The notes under the pieces are model-generated. The model saw only the letters and a list, made by a program, of their open reading frames with translations, had not been told where the DNA came from and ran no database searches. Below are positions 27,313 through 29,810 of a stretch of 29,810 bases of DNA, in pieces; positions within the stretch are counted from its first letter, which is position 1, and every line of letters begins with the position of its first letter. A program made the translations under genes and the position numbers. The stretch lies in assembly GCA_016872875.1 (NCBI GenBank), contig VGYW01000049.1, positions 1 through 29,810 of the forward strand, written 5' to 3'. The stretch comes from Planctomycetota bacterium. Its GTDB lineage: Bacteria; Planctomycetota; PUPC01; DSUN01.

Positions 27313-29810
27313 CTATTCGAGGGTCGGCTTGGCGATGCCGCCGGAGAGCTGGACCTTGCCGCCCTCGCGCTCGAAGACGCCGTAGAACATGGAGACGCAG
27401 TCGAGCCAGAGGGTGAGGCGGCGGAGGTCTTCGGCGGAGAGCTTGAGGTCGTGGTGGCCCTTTTCGAGCATGGCGAAGAGCTTCGAGCCGCGCGCGCCAA
27501 ACTGCCCAGGGGTGGTGCGGTAGGCGTCCTTGTAGGTCGTGTAGCCGTGGCGGACCAGGGTGTTGTATGAGGCATACCAGTTGCGGGCGAGCGGCTCCTT
27601 GCCCAGGTTGGGGGCGCCCTTGTCCTTGTTCTTGGTGTGGCAGGGCACGCAGTTGCGGTCGAGGACGGGCTGGACGAGGCGCGGGTAGCTGAAGGGGTTC
27701 GAGCCGTCAACGTCGGGCGTGAGCTTCGAGGGCTCGCGGCGGAGGGCGAGCGGTGCGCCGCGCGAAGCGTCGGGCGCGCGGCCCTGAGTCTCGTGGCAGC
27801 CCTGGCACGAGAGCGTCTCGCCGGGGAGGAGATAGGTGGCCGAACGCATGGACTGGACGGCGAGGCCGCGCTCGTCGAGGGCCTGGAAGAAGAGCTCGAC
27901 GTTGGCGGGGACGTTGAAGTGGGCGGAGCCGTCGGCCTCGACTGGCACGGTGCCGAGGACGTAGCGGCAGGGGACCACGGAGTCGCCGGCCTCTGGGAGG
28001 CGGACGCCTGTCTCGTGTGGCGGTCCGCCGGAGGGGACTGACATGGGGAGGACTTGGAGGACGCGGAGCGACTTGATCTTGGTGCCCTCGGGCCAGGGGC
28101 GGCGGCTGTCGTAGACGTTGAGGACGGTGAGCGTGGCCTCGGGTTTCTGGTCGGCGCCCGCGGCAAGGTGGGGGGCGGTGGTGGTGCGGCGGTGTTGCGA
28201 GGCCAGCTCGTAGCCGACGAGGGGCTTGGGCCGCGGCACGAGCGGGATGGGGCTCAGGCACGCGATGTCGGGGTCGCGGTAGATAAGCTCCTTGTTCCCG
28301 AAGGCGTCCACGAGGTAGATGCCGTAGTTCCCCGGCAGATAGGCGCTGCCCTGCATGGCGGCGTTGGCCCGCATCAGGGAGTCGTAGACGCACAGGTAGA
28401 AGTCCTCGCTGAGGGGCCAGGCGGTGCCGTAGACCTGTTGTCCGCCCTGGCTTTCGGGGAAGCCGATCTCTGGGGTGATGCGGCGGATGGGACCCATCGC
28501 GTCGTCGTCGGGGGTGCGGGGGTCGAGGAGCACGAGGGAGCCGTAGGCCTGGCCGTGGTGGGGCGCGGCGGTGGCGACGAACTTGTGGGAGTTGGGGATG
28601 GCGCGGATGTCCACCTCCATGTCGGGCCGGGAGTTCCGCGGGGCGAAGTTGCCGTGGACGGCTCGGCTGTCGCGCCCGTCCACCGTCGTTATCCAGGGGA
28701 GGTGGGCGGTGCAGCCGTGGCGGTCAACGTAGTCCCAGCGTGTGTAGATGATGCGGCCGTCGTGGGTCACGCTGGGGTGCCATTCGTTGGTCTCGTGGGG
28801 GCTGAGGCAGCGCATGTCGGAGCCGTCGGCGGCCATGTCGTAGAGGGTGTAGGTGGGGCAGACGCGGCCGCAGCGCAGGTAGCCGCCGCGGCGCTCGCTG
28901 ATGAAGGCCAGGCGCCCGTTGGGCAGCCAGCAGGGGTCGAAGTCGTTGAACGTGCCGTCGGTGAGCTGCTCCAGCCCTGTCCCGTCCACATTCACCTTGA
29001 AGACGTGCCAGGACCAGCCTGGGTCCCAGTGGCCGCGCGCGGCGTCGGTGTGGTGGTCGTGGTTTCGGCGGCCTTTGCACTCGACGAAGGCGAAGGCGAT
29101 CTGGCGGGCGTCGAAGGAGAGGTCGGGCGAGAGGAACGAGCCGCCCTGGGCGTCCGCGCCGCCGCGTCCCCCGCCGCCATCGTAGGGGTCGTCGGCGGAC
29201 CGGGCCGGCCCGCCGAGGAGCTTTTGGCCCTTGAGCCGGCCGCGCTCGACGACGGAGTTGGCGAGGACATCCTGCACCGTGGGCTTTGGGCCGAAGGGGT
29301 TGTGGAGGACGTAGAGGCCGCCGCCGGGCTTGGCGGTGATGCCGTAGTACTGGTCGCACATGTGGCTGTAGAGCGAGCGGTGGTGCTTGATGAAGAGGAG
29401 CTTGTCGAAGGCCAGGAGCGGGTTTGCGAAGGCGGCCTGGCGGCGGATGCGGCAGGCCTGGGCGTAGAGGGCATACCGGGCATCGGCGTTCTTGGGGTCA
29501 ATCTTGGCGTTTGCGGCTTGAAGCTCGGCAAGCTGCTGCCCCAAGGCAGCCAAATGGGACGGTGGCACAGGCGTCCCGCCTGTGGCCGACACAGGCCGGA
29601 GGCCTGTGCCACCAATCTGGAGGTGGGCGAGGAGGGCCGCGGTGCGGCGGAGGACGATGTCGGCGGGGTCGCGGTCGCTCTCGGCGATGAGGGCCTCGGG
29701 GCGGCAGGTTTCGGGGTCGACGCGTGCGAAGTGGCCCTTGTTGGCCAAGTCGGCCTTGAGGGCGGCGAACTGCGCCTCCCATTCCTTCACCATCTCGGGT
29801 GAAAGCGCGG
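27313..29810 (-). CDS. Hydrazine-synthase-alpha-like dihaem protein, 5' end missing
   Basis: The frame stays open through the right edge; no signal peptide is visible, so the start lies outside. Numbering from the ATG at 29793, residues ~125-200 (FDKLLFIKHHRSLYSHMCDQ, GLYVLHNPFG) and ~230-560 match the HZS-alpha middle domain with TolB/WD40-like strands (FLSPDLSFDARQIAFAFVEC, CWLPNGRLAFISERRGGYLR). Two c-type haem motifs follow: CQGCH at 663-667 and CVPCH at 715-719. The family is widespread in Planctomycetota outside anammox lineages, so hydrazine synthesis is not implied; a periplasmic redox or carbohydrate-linked role is possible. A GGTGGCACAGGC repeat is inserted at residues 61-78. The gene has no partner in the window. 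Confidence 0.8.
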   Translation of the reverse strand, partial: ALSPEMVKEWEAQFAALKADLANKGHFARVDPETCRPEALIAESDRDPADIVLRRTAALLAHLQIGGTGLRPVSATGGTPVPPSHLAALGQQLAELQAANAKIDPKNADARYALYAQACRIRRQAAFANPLLAFDKLLFIKHHRSLYSHMCDQYYGITAKPGGGLYVLHNPFGPKPTVQDVLANSVVERGRLKGQKLLGGPARSADDPYDGGGGRGGADAQGGSFLSPDLSFDARQIAFAFVECKGRRNHDHHTDAARGHWDPGWSWHVFKVNVDGTGLEQLTDGTFNDFDPCWLPNGRLAFISERRGGYLRCGRVCPTYTLYDMAADGSDMRCLSPHETNEWHPSVTHDGRIIYTRWDYVDRHGCTAHLPWITTVDGRDSRAVHGNFAPRNSRPDMEVDIRAIPNSHKFVATAAPHHGQAYGSLVLLDPRTPDDDAMGPIRRITPEIGFPESQGGQQVYGTAWPLSEDFYLCVYDSLMRANAAMQGSAYLPGNYGIYLVDAFGNKELIYRDPDIACLSPIPLVPRPKPLVGYELASQHRRTTTAPHLAAGADQKPEATLTVLNVYDSRRPWPEGTKIKSLRVLQVLPMSVPSGGPPHETGVRLPEAGDSVVPCRYVLGTVPVEADGSAHFNVPANVELFFQALDERGLAVQSMRSATYLLPGETLSCQGCHETQGRAPDASRGAPLALRREPSKLTPDVDGSNPFSYPRLVQPVLDRNCVPCHTKNKDKGAPNLGKEPLARNWYASYNTLVRHGYTTYKDAYRTTPGQFGARGSKLFAMLEKGHHDLKLSAEDLRRLTLWLDCVSMFYGVFEREGGKVQLSGGIAKPTLE
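29561..29613. repeat. Full GGTGGCACAGGC-family repeat, in-frame
   Basis: A 53-nt copy opening ggtggcacaggcgtcccgcc and closing ggaggcctgtgccacc. On the coding strand it reads GGTGLRPVSATGGTPVPP, placed in the N-terminal helical region of the haem protein. Confidence 0.9.

Noticed and set aside
28054..29802. Long plus-strand open frame opposite the haem protein gene
   Set aside because: It is the GC-driven mirror of a well-supported gene, with low-complexity Val/Gly/Ala composition and no recognisable motif.
27313..29810. Evidence for anammox metabolism
   Set aside because: The HZS-alpha-like domain is common in other Planctomycetota, and no other hydrazine-pathway gene is present in the window.

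Overview
The window is GC-rich chromosomal DNA from a bacterium of the PVC superphylum, most likely an uncultured Planctomycetota. The clues are many secreted CBM-like, Asp-box and glycosidase-like proteins, a hydrazine-synthase-alpha-like multi-domain protein with two CxxCH haem motifs, a pyruvoyl-type arginine decarboxylase, a caspase-fold pseudo-protease, and a dense load of short palindromic interspersed repeats, many lying in-frame inside genes. No rRNA, tRNA, CRISPR array, transposase or phage gene was seen. The assignment rests on family knowledge, not a search.

Layout. 1-2723 (+): 3' part of a GH2/beta-mannosidase-like protein that has lost both catalytic glutamates and carries several repeat insertions. 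2724-3009: back-to-back palindromic repeats. 3010-4113 (+): 6-phosphofructokinase. 4190-5249 (+): wHTH-MNT nucleotidyltransferase plus HEPN pair with a palindromic operator running into its start codon. 5279-12917 (-): five-gene run for secreted or surface proteins (six-hairpin-glycosidase-like protein, SecD-head-like lipoprotein, sugar isomerase/epimerase, caspase-like pseudo-protease, CBM9-like/Asp-box protein). 13051-14622 (-): pdaD plus an agmatinase, which together convert arginine to putrescine. 14971-15623 (-): VapBC. 15957-19421 (-): 1154-residue secreted protein with CARDB-like tail and three repeat insertions. 19598-23003 (-): two GT4 glycosyltransferases flanking a DUF5678-like/retropepsin pair. 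23123-24187 (-): YchF. 24304-25717 (-): internally deleted archaemetzincin and a PD-(D/E)XK nuclease-like protein. 25718-26347: non-coding, with a ~200-nt nested inverted repeat. 26348-27057 (-): AbiEi antitoxin with only a 25-codon stub of its AbiEii toxin. 27313-29810 (-): HZS-alpha-like haem protein, 5' end outside the window.

Two themes stand out. First, at least seven families of palindromic repeats sit inside reading frames without breaking them, and in places supply the start codon, N-terminus or stop codon of a gene. Second, decay: the GH2 protein, the caspase fold and the archaemetzincin have lost catalytic residues or the catalytic core, and the AbiE toxin is truncated beside the nested inverted repeat. 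Three toxin-antitoxin-type loci (MNT-HEPN, VapBC, AbiE remnant) and a nuclease are scattered among metabolic and export genes.
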